Assembly (NCBI GenBank): GCA_020636325.1
Contig: JACJYC010000003.1
Span: 682,001 to 746,000, forward strand
Length of the DNA stretch: 64,000 bases
Origin: Lewinellaceae bacterium
GTDB taxonomy: Bacteria; Bacteroidota; Bacteroidia; Chitinophagales; Saprospiraceae
Reading direction: 5' to 3'
The stretch's first letter is position 1. Each line of letters begins with the position of its first letter. The position numbers and the translations under genes are program-made. This document shows, piece by piece, positions 18,299-28,300 of this stretch. The notes beneath the pieces were generated by a model, which made no database searches, was not told where the DNA came from, and saw only the letters and a list, made by a program, of their open reading frames with translations.

Positions 18299-18317
18299 GC
18301 TCCATACCATCTCAATC

Positions 18318-19940
18318 ATGGCCGACAAACAAGTTTACCTGAAGAATAACATTCAGGTCGAACCCCTTATCAACAACTGGTTCGCCTGGGTACACCTGAT
18401 CGCTCCCGTAACCGGCGCACTCAACGTCGTGAAACGGTATATGGGCATAATGAGCTCGTACATCGCCTCTCCGCAAATGCATGCAGTTGCCGTCAGCAAT
18501 CCTTTCTTTAAAGGCGGGCCTTTCATAGACCTGAACGGCGAAAAAGTGGATGAAATAAAAGCGCTAAGAGACCGCATTCAGTCAGCGGACAAGGATTTGT
18601 TCGACCTGGTTGAAGCGATCTTCGAGCTCGATGACCTGCTGAAATCAGAAGCCACAGGGTTTGCCCTGGAAAGCCTCTACGCGAAAATACCGGAACCGCT
18701 TCAGGGTTATGTGGACCTGTACTACGACCTGGACCACAAACCCGGGTTCAAATTCCTGGAAAGCATGCTCTACAGAAGCAAATACTACCGGGAAGAATGG
18801 CAGAGCATTGCGCTTTCGGAGATCACTTCTGACGCCGATCGCCCCTTTATCATGAGCACCCCGAGGCTCCCGGGAAAAAACGTCTGCGAGATCAGGATTC
18901 CGTTCAGGGACGAAGCGCTTGACGAGCTGTTCCAGATGAAACGCAAACCCAATTCGCTGGCCTATATTAAAGAGCGGCTCGGTGTCCGGCCGGAACAAGC
19001 CGAACTGTTCGATACTTTCTTCACCGAAAAAGCGCCGGCGCCGTACCGGAAATACACCGGCGAAAAAGTACGGATCAGGTATTACGGGCACGCCTGCATC
19101 CTGATCGAAACGGCTGATATCAGCATCCTCGTTGACCCGGTCCTGAGTTATACCTATGAATCCGATATTTCAAGATTCACCTATGATGACCTTCCGGATC
19201 AGATCGATTACCTCCTCGTCACCCACAGCCACCATGACCATATCCTGATCGAAACCATTTTGCAGATCAGGCACAAGGTCAAGCACTTCATTGTAGGCAG
19301 AAACCTGGAAGGGGTGATCTCCGACCCATCGCTTTATCTGATCCTGAAGAATATCGGCTTTGACAACGTCCATGAGATCCATGACCTGGACGAATTCCCG
19401 ATTCCCAACGGCGTGATCACCGGTTTACCCTTCATGGGCGAACACCACGATCTCTTCATCCACAGCAAATCCTCGTACGCAATCGAACTGGACGGCTACA
19501 AATTTCTCATCATGGCCGATTCCTGCAATATCTCACCCCGCGTCTACGAACACGTCCACCGCATCATCGGCGATATAGATGTACTCTTCATCGGCATGGA
19601 ATGCGACGGCGCACCCGTATCGTGGCCCTACGGCCCGCTGTTCAAACAGCAGGTTGCATCGGATATCGATAAATCCAGGCGGGGCCGGGGTTGCAACTAT
19701 GATGAGGCCATGGGGTTGGTCAATATTTTCCACCCCAGGGAAGCCTATGTATACGCCATGGGCGAAGAACCCTGGGTGCACCATATCCTCGGTGTCATCT
19801 ATACCCAGGAATCCAATCCGATAGTCCAGTCCAACCGATTTGTGGAAACCTGCACGAGCATGGGCATAACATCCAGCCGGCTGTTCGGCGAGAAGGAGAT
19901 CCTGCTCGAAGCAGAAGAAAAAGCCTCACTCGCCAGGTAG
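18318..19940 (+). CDS. CmlA-type diiron beta-hydroxylase, copy 2
   Basis: A 540-residue paralogue of the protein at 12142, alike along its whole length. For example, both begin VYLK, share a KGGPFID block near residue 70, and have LDP, GHACIL and RLFGEKE blocks at matching places. Diiron ligands are His303, His305, Asp307 and His308 in THSHHDH, Glu375 in GEHHD and Asp401 in LIMADSCNI. The catalytic set is complete, so both copies should be active. The family hydroxylates the beta-carbon of carrier-bound aminoacyl groups. The next gene, 56 bases on, is a single NRPS module with an Asp-type pocket, which makes that module a candidate partner, but proximity is the only evidence. Two copies imply two different target residues or carriers. 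Confidence 0.88.
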   Translation: MADKQVYLKNNIQVEPLINNWFAWVHLIAPVTGALNVVKRYMGIMSSYIASPQMHAVAVSNPFFKGGPFIDLNGEKVDEIKALRDRIQSADKDLFDLVEAIFELDDLLKSEATGFALESLYAKIPEPLQGYVDLYYDLDHKPGFKFLESMLYRSKYYREEWQSIALSEITSDADRPFIMSTPRLPGKNVCEIRIPFRDEALDELFQMKRKPNSLAYIKERLGVRPEQAELFDTFFTEKAPAPYRKYTGEKVRIRYYGHACILIETADISILVDPVLSYTYESDISRFTYDDLPDQIDYLLVTHSHHDHILIETILQIRHKVKHFIVGRNLEGVISDPSLYLILKNIGFDNVHEIHDLDEFPIPNGVITGLPFMGEHHDLFIHSKSSYAIELDGYKFLIMADSCNISPRVYEHVHRIIGDIDVLFIGMECDGAPVSWPYGPLFKQQVASDIDKSRRGRGCNYDEAMGLVNIFHPREAYVYAMGEEPWVHHILGVIYTQESNPIVQSNRFVETCTSMGITSSRLFGEKEILLEAEEKASLAR

Positions 19941-19970
19941 TTCCATTCAGGAGAACTGCTTCCTTTTTTT
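19939..19970 (+). terminator. Weak hairpin plus T-run, possible attenuator
   Basis: AGTTC (19939-19943) and GAACT (19953-19957) can pair over a 9-base loop, with seven T at 19964-19970. The stem is only five base pairs and begins inside the stop codon of the hydroxylase. Efficient termination is doubtful, and the NRPS gene follows only 26 bases after the T-run. Confidence 0.2.
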
Positions 19971-19996
19971 GTCTGACCCTCCATATTCCTAGTTCC

Positions 19997-22900
19997 GTGG
20001 AAAAGCAATCCAGAATTGAAGATGTCTATACCCTTTCGCCTTTACAGGCCGGGATGTTATTTCATTCGATCTATCAGCGGGATTCCTCAGCGTATTTCGT
20101 CCAGTCGGCCTACCGGCTGATTGGAGACCTGAATGTCCGACTGGTGGAATACAGCCTGAATGAACTGATCAGGCGGCATGAAATATTGAGAACCTCCTTT
20201 GTGTATGAAGAAATGGACAAGCCCCTTCAGGTGGTCCTTTCGCACAGAAAACTGCCATTTTATTTTGAGGACATCAGCAATCTGTCCTCAAAAAAAGAGC
20301 AGGAGGACCGGATAGAAGTGTTCAAAAAAGAGGACCGCAAACATTATTTCGACCTGGTGAAGGACAGTCTGATCCGGGCGGCTGTTTTCAGGATCAGCGA
20401 CTCGGAGCATGAGTTCATCTGGAGCTGCCATCACATCATTATCGACGGATGGTCGTTGAAAACCATAGAAAAGGAGTTTTTTGCCATTTACGAAAGTGCG
20501 GGCGCTGACAGGACCCCATCGCTGCCGCCGCCCGTTCAATACCGGAACTATATCGATTGGCTCGAGAACAAGCCCTCCTCCGAATCGGCCGAATTCTGGA
20601 AAAAGTACCTCCTTCATTTCGATGCTCCTTCGCCCATTCCCCGGCTCCTTCGCAGCGAGGAACCGGAGTCCGCTTTCGACAACAGGGTCATAACCTTTGA
20701 ATTGCCGGACACCCTTCATCAAAACCTCCTGGAAGTAGCCCGGAAGAACAGAACAACCCTTAATAATATCTTCAGGACGTTATGGGGGCTCCTGCTGGCA
20801 AAATATAACGATCAGCGGGACGCTGTTTTCGGCGCTGTCGTTTCGGGCCGCCCTCCGCAACTGCCCGATTCCGACGAGATAGTGGGTTTGTTCATCAATA
20901 CCGTTCCGGTAAGGGTTGCCTTCGATGCCGAAACCGGTTTCGGCGATTTGGTCCGGAGGGTATCAACCGAGGCGGTCGATTCGGAGGAATTCCACCATTA
21001 TCCGCTGGCCGAGATCCAGAACGCCAGTGAACTGAAACAACACCTGTTCGACCATATTGTCGTTTTTGAGAATTATCCGGTAAATGCCGGGCTCCCGGGC
21101 CTGAAAGTCGGTACAGAGACCGGCAAAGCGGAAAGCATGCTGGAACTGATCCGGGAAAGCGTATTCAGCCAAAACCACTACCCGTTTTACATCATCGTCG
21201 GGACAAAACCCGTACTGAGGCTCAATTTTTATTATAACCGCGAGCTTTACGCCGAAGACCTGGTCAGAGACCTGTTCGGGCAATTCTGCTTGCTGGCAGA
21301 GCAGGCCATCAGCCAGGAAGCCATGCCGGTGGACCGTTTCGGATTGGTTGAAGAAGACGGCAAACAGCATCACTGGCTGTTGGATGAGGTCAATGACACC
21401 CAAAAGGTATTCGAGCCTTTCCCTTCTGTTCATTCCCTTTTTGAACGTACAGCGGCAGCCTTCCCCGACAAGACGGCAATCCGGTCGGAAATGGGCAGCT
21501 ATTCCTACCTCGAATTGAATGGCGAGGCCGATGCGCTGGCGGCTCACCTGATCGATCAGCTGGATGGGCAGGCGAAGGGAAAACGGATCGCCATTCTTGT
21601 GGACCGCTATGACTATGCGCTCATCGGCATGTTGGCGGCAGCCAGGTCGGGAGCAGCCTTTGTACCGATCCACCCCGAATTGCCCGGCGCAAGCATACGC
21701 AATATCCTGCAGGGAGCCCAACCGGCGGTCCTGCTGACGGAAAGTACCATGCTGGAACATGCTGAAGGCTTTCCCGGCGAGTTATTTGCAATGGACATCC
21801 AACTGGATATGCTCGACAGGTCCGGAAAATGTCCGGAGGTTTCCACCGGTCCGGATGACCCGCTTTACCTGATCTACTCTTCCGGAACAACCGGAAAACC
21901 CAAGGGGGTGATGGTCAGCCACGGTGCATTACTGAACTACGTATCCTGGTTCAAAAGCGAATTTGATTTTTCGCAGGAATACCGGGGAGCACTCCTGTCC
22001 TCCTATGCTTTCGACCTGGGATATACCGCTATCTGGGGAACATTGCTCAGCGGAGCGACCTTGTTTTTGCCCGACAAGAACACCGTCAGAAATCCCGACA
22101 GCCTGCTGACCTTCCTTTTGGAAAACCAGATCTCATTCCTGAAACTGACGCCTTCTCATTTCAAGATCCTGATGGCTTCGGGCAAAAAGGCCTCGCTGGC
22201 TTCATCCGCCCTGAAATTGGTTTTGCTGGGCGGAGAGAAAATCAATGTCAGCGACCTTGCGGCATACCTGGAAATAAATCCTTCAACGCAATTTGTCAAT
22301 CACTACGGACCTACTGAGGCGACCATCGGCGCCGTATTCCACCGGATCGATCCGGATAACCTCGATGCCTACGGCCGGTTCCCGGTCATCGGGCGGCCTA
22401 TCGCCAACGCCGGCGCGCATATACTTGACGACAACGGGAATCTTTTACCGGTCGGGGCAAAAGGACAATTATGCCTCGGCGGGAAAGGGCTGGCCATCGG
22501 CTATTTCGGAAACGACGAACTGACCCAACAAAAATTCACAGTCAATGCCCGGGGGCAAAGGATCTATAAAACCGGGGACAGGGCGCGGCGCATGCCGGGC
22601 GGCGAAATCGAATTTCTGGGCAGGATTGACCAGGAGGTGAAAATCCGGGGTTACCGGATCGATACCAACGAGATCGATCAGGTACTGCTCAGTCATCCTG
22701 AAGTGGCTTTTGCCTCAGTCCAGCCATTCGAAGAACCGGGCGGCGGATACGCGTTGACCGCTTTCATCCAATACCGGGATGACCCGGACTCCGGCGCTTT
22801 GCTGGCTTTCCTCCGGACAAAATTACCCGATTACATGGTGCCCGGACAATTGACGGCCATCCAATCGGTCCCCATCACCCCTAACGGCAAACTGGACGTG

Positions 22901-23221
22901 AAGGCCCTCCGGAAAATGAAGCAGGACAACAGGGCGAAAACCGTCATCCCGCCTGAAACCGACCTGGAGGAAGGGCTGCTGGCCATCTGGCAAGAGGTTT
23001 TAGGCCATGAAAAGATCAGCATGGATGACGACTTTTTTGACCTGGGCGGGCACTCCCTCAAAGCCGTCCAGATCATATCAAGGATCATCTCCGAATTCCG
23101 CATTACGCTTGAAGTCAAGGATATTTTTGACCATACCACCATCCGCCAATTGGCGGCGGAGGTCGGGAGACAGATCGGCATTGCCGACACCGGGCGGTCG
23201 ATGGAAGAGATCATCATTTGA
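19997..23221 (+). CDS. NRPS, one module: C(D-accepting) - A - PCP
   Basis: A 1,074-residue single-module synthetase starting at GTG. The C domain begins almost at once (VYTLSPLQAGMLFH) and has HHIIIDGWS (His145/146), VSGRPPQ, VGLFINTVPVRV and VFENYPV. These are the marks of condensation domains that accept a D-residue, as at the start of tyrocidine synthetase TycB. The upstream NRPS ends in an epimerase, so the pairing fits. The A domain (about 470-960) reads D-L-T-K-L-G-H-I-G-K, a standard Asp-type code. The carrier domain has GGHS with Ser1020. The short N-terminus before the C domain resembles a COM acceptor. The C-terminus (SMEEIII) resembles the tails of three other NRPSs here and may dock with the N-terminal domain of the protein at 25345. 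The CmlA-type hydroxylase lies directly upstream. Confidence 0.95.
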   Translation: MEKQSRIEDVYTLSPLQAGMLFHSIYQRDSSAYFVQSAYRLIGDLNVRLVEYSLNELIRRHEILRTSFVYEEMDKPLQVVLSHRKLPFYFEDISNLSSKKEQEDRIEVFKKEDRKHYFDLVKDSLIRAAVFRISDSEHEFIWSCHHIIIDGWSLKTIEKEFFAIYESAGADRTPSLPPPVQYRNYIDWLENKPSSESAEFWKKYLLHFDAPSPIPRLLRSEEPESAFDNRVITFELPDTLHQNLLEVARKNRTTLNNIFRTLWGLLLAKYNDQRDAVFGAVVSGRPPQLPDSDEIVGLFINTVPVRVAFDAETGFGDLVRRVSTEAVDSEEFHHYPLAEIQNASELKQHLFDHIVVFENYPVNAGLPGLKVGTETGKAESMLELIRESVFSQNHYPFYIIVGTKPVLRLNFYYNRELYAEDLVRDLFGQFCLLAEQAISQEAMPVDRFGLVEEDGKQHHWLLDEVNDTQKVFEPFPSVHSLFERTAAAFPDKTAIRSEMGSYSYLELNGEADALAAHLIDQLDGQAKGKRIAILVDRYDYALIGMLAAARSGAAFVPIHPELPGASIRNILQGAQPAVLLTESTMLEHAEGFPGELFAMDIQLDMLDRSGKCPEVSTGPDDPLYLIYSSGTTGKPKGVMVSHGALLNYVSWFKSEFDFSQEYRGALLSSYAFDLGYTAIWGTLLSGATLFLPDKNTVRNPDSLLTFLLENQISFLKLTPSHFKILMASGKKASLASSALKLVLLGGEKINVSDLAAYLEINPSTQFVNHYGPTEATIGAVFHRIDPDNLDAYGRFPVIGRPIANAGAHILDDNGNLLPVGAKGQLCLGGKGLAIGYFGNDELTQQKFTVNARGQRIYKTGDRARRMPGGEIEFLGRIDQEVKIRGYRIDTNEIDQVLLSHPEVAFASVQPFEEPGGGYALTAFIQYRDDPDSGALLAFLRTKLPDYMVPGQLTAIQSVPITPNGKLDVKALRKMKQDNRAKTVIPPETDLEEGLLAIWQEVLGHEKISMDDDFFDLGGHSLKAVQIISRIISEFRITLEVKDIFDHTTIRQLAAEVGRQIGIADTGRSMEEIII

Positions 23222-23281
23222 TACGACGCCCCTGTTTACCCCGGCAATCCAAAGATTCCTCAAACCGCTAAATTCTACTTT

Positions 23282-24283
23282 GTGGACCGCAACCAGAAAA
23301 TGATCGAGGACATATTGAAAATCAGGGAGCAGATCGGCAAGACCCCATTGGTCCGGTTGGAACATTTCCCGGGTTTCAACCTGTTTGCCAAACTGGAATA
23401 CACCAATTTTTCAGGCAGCATCAAGGACCGCGCTGCCAACAACATCCTCTACCACGCCATAAAGGAAAACAAGATCCGGGAGGGAACCATAGTCATAGAA
23501 TCGAGCTCCGGCAATTTCGGCATATCAACAGCCTTGCAATGCAACCGGCTGGGGGTCGATTTTTGTGCGGTTGTCGACCCTCAGATCAGCGAGATCAACC
23601 TCAAGATGCTCCGCCTGTTCGCCTCCAGGGTCATTATGGTTGACCAACCGGATGAAACCGGCGGTTTTTTGCTCAACCGGATCAGGAAGGTGAAAGAATT
23701 GGTGGAGATCACGGACAACAGCTACTGGACCAACCAATACGAGAATCCTAACAATTTCCTCGGTTACGCCGGACTGGCAGATGAAATCAACCGCGCCTTT
23801 TCCAGCCTGGATTACCTCTTTGTGCCGACCAGCTCCTGCGGAACCGTAGTCGGCTTGACCCGCTTTGTCAAACAGCAGTTTCCGGATCTGGTGGTAGTGG
23901 CCGTCGACATTGAAGGCTCCATGATCTTCAGCGATAAAAAATGTAAAAGATATATCCCGGGACTTGGCGCCGGCAGGAAAGCCGCCTTTATGGAGGGCGC
24001 TCCGGTAGACGAGGTCATGATCCTGACCCACGAAGAGATCATCAGCGGTTGCCGGGATCTATTGAACAGCCATTCCGTTTTTGCAGGCGGTTCATCGGGC
24101 GCGGCCTATTTCGCAGCCTGCAAGTTCATGAACGGCAGAAAATGGCAGGGCTCCTCGCCGAACGCCCTGATCATCTGCCCGGATCGCGGCATTCCTTATA
24201 TCGATACCATCTATAACGATGCGTGGGTAACAAAAATCCTGGAAGAAAAGACCATGAATGAACTGATGGAAAAGGTCGGCTGA
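23282..24283 (+). CDS. sbnA: SbnA-like 2,3-diaminopropionate precursor synthase
   Basis: A 333-residue PLP enzyme of the cysteine synthase fold, closest in architecture to SbnA. SbnA joins O-phosphoserine and glutamate to form N-(2-amino-2-carboxyethyl)-glutamate. Visible features are the PLP lysine Lys48 in FSGSIKDRAA, the phosphate/substrate loop ESSSGNFG, the PLP phosphate region TSSCGTVVG and a late GGSSGA. The start is GTG at 23282; an in-frame ATG at 23300 is an alternative that drops six residues. An SbnB homologue follows 68 bases on. The SbnA-SbnB order is the known two-step route to L-2,3-diaminopropionic acid (Dap), which distinguishes this protein from ordinary cysteine synthase. 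It is embedded between NRPS genes, so Dap is presumably a residue of the peptide. Confidence 0.88.
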   Translation: MDRNQKMIEDILKIREQIGKTPLVRLEHFPGFNLFAKLEYTNFSGSIKDRAANNILYHAIKENKIREGTIVIESSSGNFGISTALQCNRLGVDFCAVVDPQISEINLKMLRLFASRVIMVDQPDETGGFLLNRIRKVKELVEITDNSYWTNQYENPNNFLGYAGLADEINRAFSSLDYLFVPTSSCGTVVGLTRFVKQQFPDLVVVAVDIEGSMIFSDKKCKRYIPGLGAGRKAAFMEGAPVDEVMILTHEEIISGCRDLLNSHSVFAGGSSGAAYFAACKFMNGRKWQGSSPNALIICPDRGIPYIDTIYNDAWVTKILEEKTMNELMEKVG

Positions 24284-24351
24284 GCAGGACCGCACCCAAA
24301 ACTTATCTCCGGCAGCAACCCGCACGCCGTCAAATCCGAACCATTTGACCT

Positions 24352-25326
24352 ATGTACTACCTGAATTCCAAGCATATCCAATCCATTCCCCGCGACTGGA
24401 ACCAACTCGCGCTCGTCATCGAAGAAGCGGTCCGCTGCATGGGAAACGAAGATTTTGCGCAGCCCGTAAAACCCTATCTGCGGTACCGCAACCTCCAGAA
24501 CAGGATCATCGCGATGCCCGCGTTTATCGGCGGCCAGATCAATTTTTCCGGCATCAAGTGGATCGCCAGTTTTCCGGGCAACCTGGAAAAAGGGGAGAAG
24601 CGCGCGCACTCGGTCAGCATCCTCAATGAGGCCGACACCGGGATTCCGCGTTGCATGATCAATACAGCCATCATCAGCGGCATCCGGACGGCTGCGGTAA
24701 CCGGCGCGGTCATCAAAAAGGTAATGGAAGCGCGCGGAACGGAACAAAAGGACCTGGTAGCGGGGATGACCGGATTCGGCCCCATCGGGCAGTTGCACCT
24801 GGAAATGCTGCAGGCCATCCTTGGAAATACCCTGAAAGAGGTGAGAATTTTTGACATCCGCCCCTTCGATGAGTTGGCCGGCGCCCGGCAAACCATTTCC
24901 GGCGTGCGCCCCGTTTCCACCTTCGAAGAAGCGAGCGACGGGGTTGACATCTTCATTACCGCCACCGTTTCTGACAAACCCTACTTTAATCGCCCCCCCA
25001 AACCGGGAAGCCTCCACCTCAACGTATCGCTGCGCGACTATGTACCTGACTTCATGGACTTTGTCGACCTTATGATCGTGGATGATTGGGACGAGGTTTG
25101 CAGGGAAAAAACCGATATAGAAATGATGGCCATCCATAAAGGGCTCAAAAAGGAGGATACCGTCAACCTGGTAGATGTCTTCTGCAATGGCGCCCTGGAT
25201 CGCCTGGATCAGCATGAGGTGGTCATGTTCAATCCGATGGGTATGGCGGTATTCGATATCGCCATCGGAGCCTGGTACTACGAAAAGGCCAAAGAACTGG
25301 CGATCTGTACCATCCTTGAGGATTAA
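24352..25326 (+). CDS. sbnB: SbnB-like dehydrogenase (2,3-diaminopropionate formation)
   Basis: A 324-residue member of the ornithine cyclodeaminase/mu-crystallin family. It carries the NAD-binding loop GFGPIG (within GMTGFGPIGQLHLEML) and the N-terminal KWIASFPGN block typical of SbnB. SbnB oxidatively splits N-(2-amino-2-carboxyethyl)-glutamate into L-2,3-diaminopropionate and 2-oxoglutarate, with NAD as acceptor. The SbnA homologue is the preceding gene, and the next NRPS starts 18 bases downstream. Taken alone the family could also be ornithine cyclodeaminase giving proline; the SbnA neighbour makes Dap formation much more likely. The acidic pocket of the second A domain in the following NRPS would suit such a short diamino acid. 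Confidence 0.88.
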   Translation: MYYLNSKHIQSIPRDWNQLALVIEEAVRCMGNEDFAQPVKPYLRYRNLQNRIIAMPAFIGGQINFSGIKWIASFPGNLEKGEKRAHSVSILNEADTGIPRCMINTAIISGIRTAAVTGAVIKKVMEARGTEQKDLVAGMTGFGPIGQLHLEMLQAILGNTLKEVRIFDIRPFDELAGARQTISGVRPVSTFEEASDGVDIFITATVSDKPYFNRPPKPGSLHLNVSLRDYVPDFMDFVDLMIVDDWDEVCREKTDIEMMAIHKGLKKEDTVNLVDVFCNGALDRLDQHEVVMFNPMGMAVFDIAIGAWYYEKAKELAICTILED

Positions 25327-25344
25327 AAGCAACAACGCTGTACA

Positions 25345-28300
25345 ATGAAAGACCTGTTCGATCAACTGGAAAAAGCCGGCATAAAACTGGAACTGATTCA
25401 GGGAAACTTGAAACTCAGTGCTGAAAAAGGGCTGATAACCAGCGAACTGTTGGCTAAAATTAAAGCAAATAAAGAAGCGATAATCGCCGAGCTGGAAGCC
25501 TGCTCCGGTGCAGCGGATGCTGTATTGGAACGGGAAGGAGAAACGTTCTTTGAATTATCCGTTTTCCAGCGGGAAATCTGGATCAATTCCGCCTTGTACC
25601 AAACCGGCGTCTATAACCAGGTCCGTTCGTTTTTGCTTGAAGGCGATCTGAACCTTGAGGCCCTGGAAGCGGCTGCATTTGACCTGATGGATCGCTATGA
25701 AATATTGAGGACTACGTTCCACCTCGTTGACGGTGAGCCCTTTCAAAGGATCAACCCGGTTGATGGGCTTTTCCCCGGCAGTGTTCTGGAGCGTGATGAC
25801 CTGAGGGAGCTGCAGACTCCGAAGGAAGCCGCACTGCATCGCATCAAATCGATTTCAAGCGATGAAATGGATTTTGAAAACGGCCCCCTCATCCGCTTTC
25901 TACTGTTTCGCATCGATGTCAACAGCTATGTTTTTGCGCTGGTCCATCACCATATCATCATGGACGGATGGTCTTCTGAAATCGCGGCAAACTACCTGAT
26001 GTCCAGGTATATGCTCCGGTTGGAAGGCGATCCGGCGCCTGCAGCCAGACCGGCCTTTCAATATAAGGATTTTTCAGCCCGCCTCAACCGGGAGTTAAAA
26101 CAAGGGCTTCATCAGGCTCAAAGGGCCTTTTGGCGGGAATACCTGGCGGGCGAGCTGCCTGTCCTCCATTTCCCAACGGATTTCCAACGGCCGGCGGTCC
26201 GGACATTCAACGGCGAACACGCGGAAATCACAATGGATCCGGCTGTTTCGGCGGCCATAAAAAGCTATTGCAGGGAAAATAATGTCACGCCTTTCCTGTT
26301 CTTCCACAGCCTGGTGTCGGTCCTGCTTTACCGGTACACCGGTCAAACCGACCTGATCACCGGATCGGCATTCGCAGGCCGCGGACGTCCTGAACTGGAG
26401 GATCAACTCGGCACATTCGCGAATATCCTGCCGATCCGGACCCAAATCGACAAAAACGAGACCTTTTCCGATCTGCTGAACCGCGTAAAAAACAATATCC
26501 TCCAGGTCTATGACAATCAGTTCTATCCGTTTTCCAACATTCTTGAGGACATCGGATATGTGTTTGATCAAAGTCATGCTCCGTTATTCGATGTGGCGGT
26601 CGCCGCACAAAATTTCAGCCAATCCGCAGCTTCAATCAACGGCTTCAAAAATTTAATTGCAACCCCGATGGACGCCGAAGAGACGGTTGCCGCGCGGGAT
26701 CTCGGATTCGTAATAGGGGAGGGGCCGGACGGAAAGATCGGGATCAGCATCCTGTACAATACGGATCTATTCAAGCGATCCCGCATTGAAGCCCTGGCCA
26801 GACACCTGCTTCGCCTGGCAACCGCTGCGGTCAATCAGGCCGACACGGAGATCTCCAGGTTGCCGATGCTCTCCGAGAAAGAAGCATTCGGGTTGCTCCG
26901 GGTGTTCAACGACACTTCTATCGGTCCGCCGCCTTATGACACGATCCTGGATCTTTTCAGGGAAACGGTAATGAAATATCCGGCAGCGATCGCATTGGCC
27001 TGGAATGATACCAGGCTGACCTACTGCGAACTGGACCGGGAATCAGATCAATTCGCCGCCGTTCTCCGCAGGCAGTTTAACCTGCAACCCGGCGATTTCG
27101 CAGCGGTGATGGCCGGCAGGAATCACCATACCATCATCGCCATGCTGGCGGTGATGAAGGCCGGAGGCGTATTCATGCCCATCGAGGAAGATACCCCGGA
27201 ACAACGGATACAGGAGGTCTGTCATATAGCAAAACCTTCGCTCTTCCTCTCCGTTGCTGAACTGGCAGGAAGGATCCCGGCATCTGCCGGATTGCCGGTC
27301 CTGCTGATGGACAACCCAGTGGATGCTCCGGCCGAAGATCCGCAGGAAAAAACGCATCGCGTCAAAGCGGGCGATCCGGCCTATATCATCTTCACTTCCG
27401 GGTCAACCGGTCAACCCAAACCGATCGTCGCTAAACACGAAGGCCTGATCAACAATGTATGGGACTACATCCCGAAGCTGGGAGCGGGTCCGGAAGATAA
27501 CTACCTGCAGTTCTTTTCATTGGGGTTTGACGGCTTTTTCTTTGACATATTCCCGTTATTGTGCGGCGCCACCCTGGTAATGGCCGATAAAAACACGGTG
27601 GAAGACCGGGATCAGTTCCTGGCATACCTCGAGTCCCACCGCATCACCATGACGGGTATGACGCCCTCCTACCTGGAAATGCTGAACCGCCCCGATTTTC
27701 CGGGGCTGCGCGGCCTGATTTCGGCAGGTGAGGCGGCAGATCCGGCCGCAGCCCGGCAATACGGCTCCCGGTTGTCGTTTTTCAACCTTTACGGCCCGGC
27801 TGAAGCAACCGTGATCGCCACTTTTTACCGGGTCGACCCGGCTGAGTTGGTCCCCGGTCAGCCGGTACCGATCGGCAAACCCTGCGCAAACAAAAAAATA
27901 TATGTACTGGACGATGAGCTGAACCTCCTGCCCAAGGGCGTGCCCGGCGAACTCTGCATTTCCGGGGCCGGGATCGTCGACGGCTATTTGAACAATCCGG
28001 GACTTACCGCAGAGAAGTTTTTACCCGATCCTTTTGAACCGGGGCTCCTGCTGTATCGCACCGGCGACCTGGCGCAATGGACGGAAGACGGCAACCTCCT
28101 GTTTCTCGGACGTAAGGACAGCCAGATCAAGGTCAATGGTTATCGCATTGAATTGGGGGAGATCGAGAAAAAAATCCTCGACCACCCCTCAGTCGCCAGA
28201 GCAGCCGTGCGCGCGGTAAAAAAAGAGCGGGGCGCCGAAATGATCGGATTTTACCAGCGGGCCGGTGAGATCCAACTCGGCGGACAGGCCGGTGAGGATC

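Noticed and set aside
23282..24283. Ordinary cysteine synthase as the identity of the PLP enzyme.
   Set aside because: The adjacent ornithine cyclodeaminase-family gene and the position within the NRPS array fit the SbnA/SbnB pair for diaminopropionate much better.
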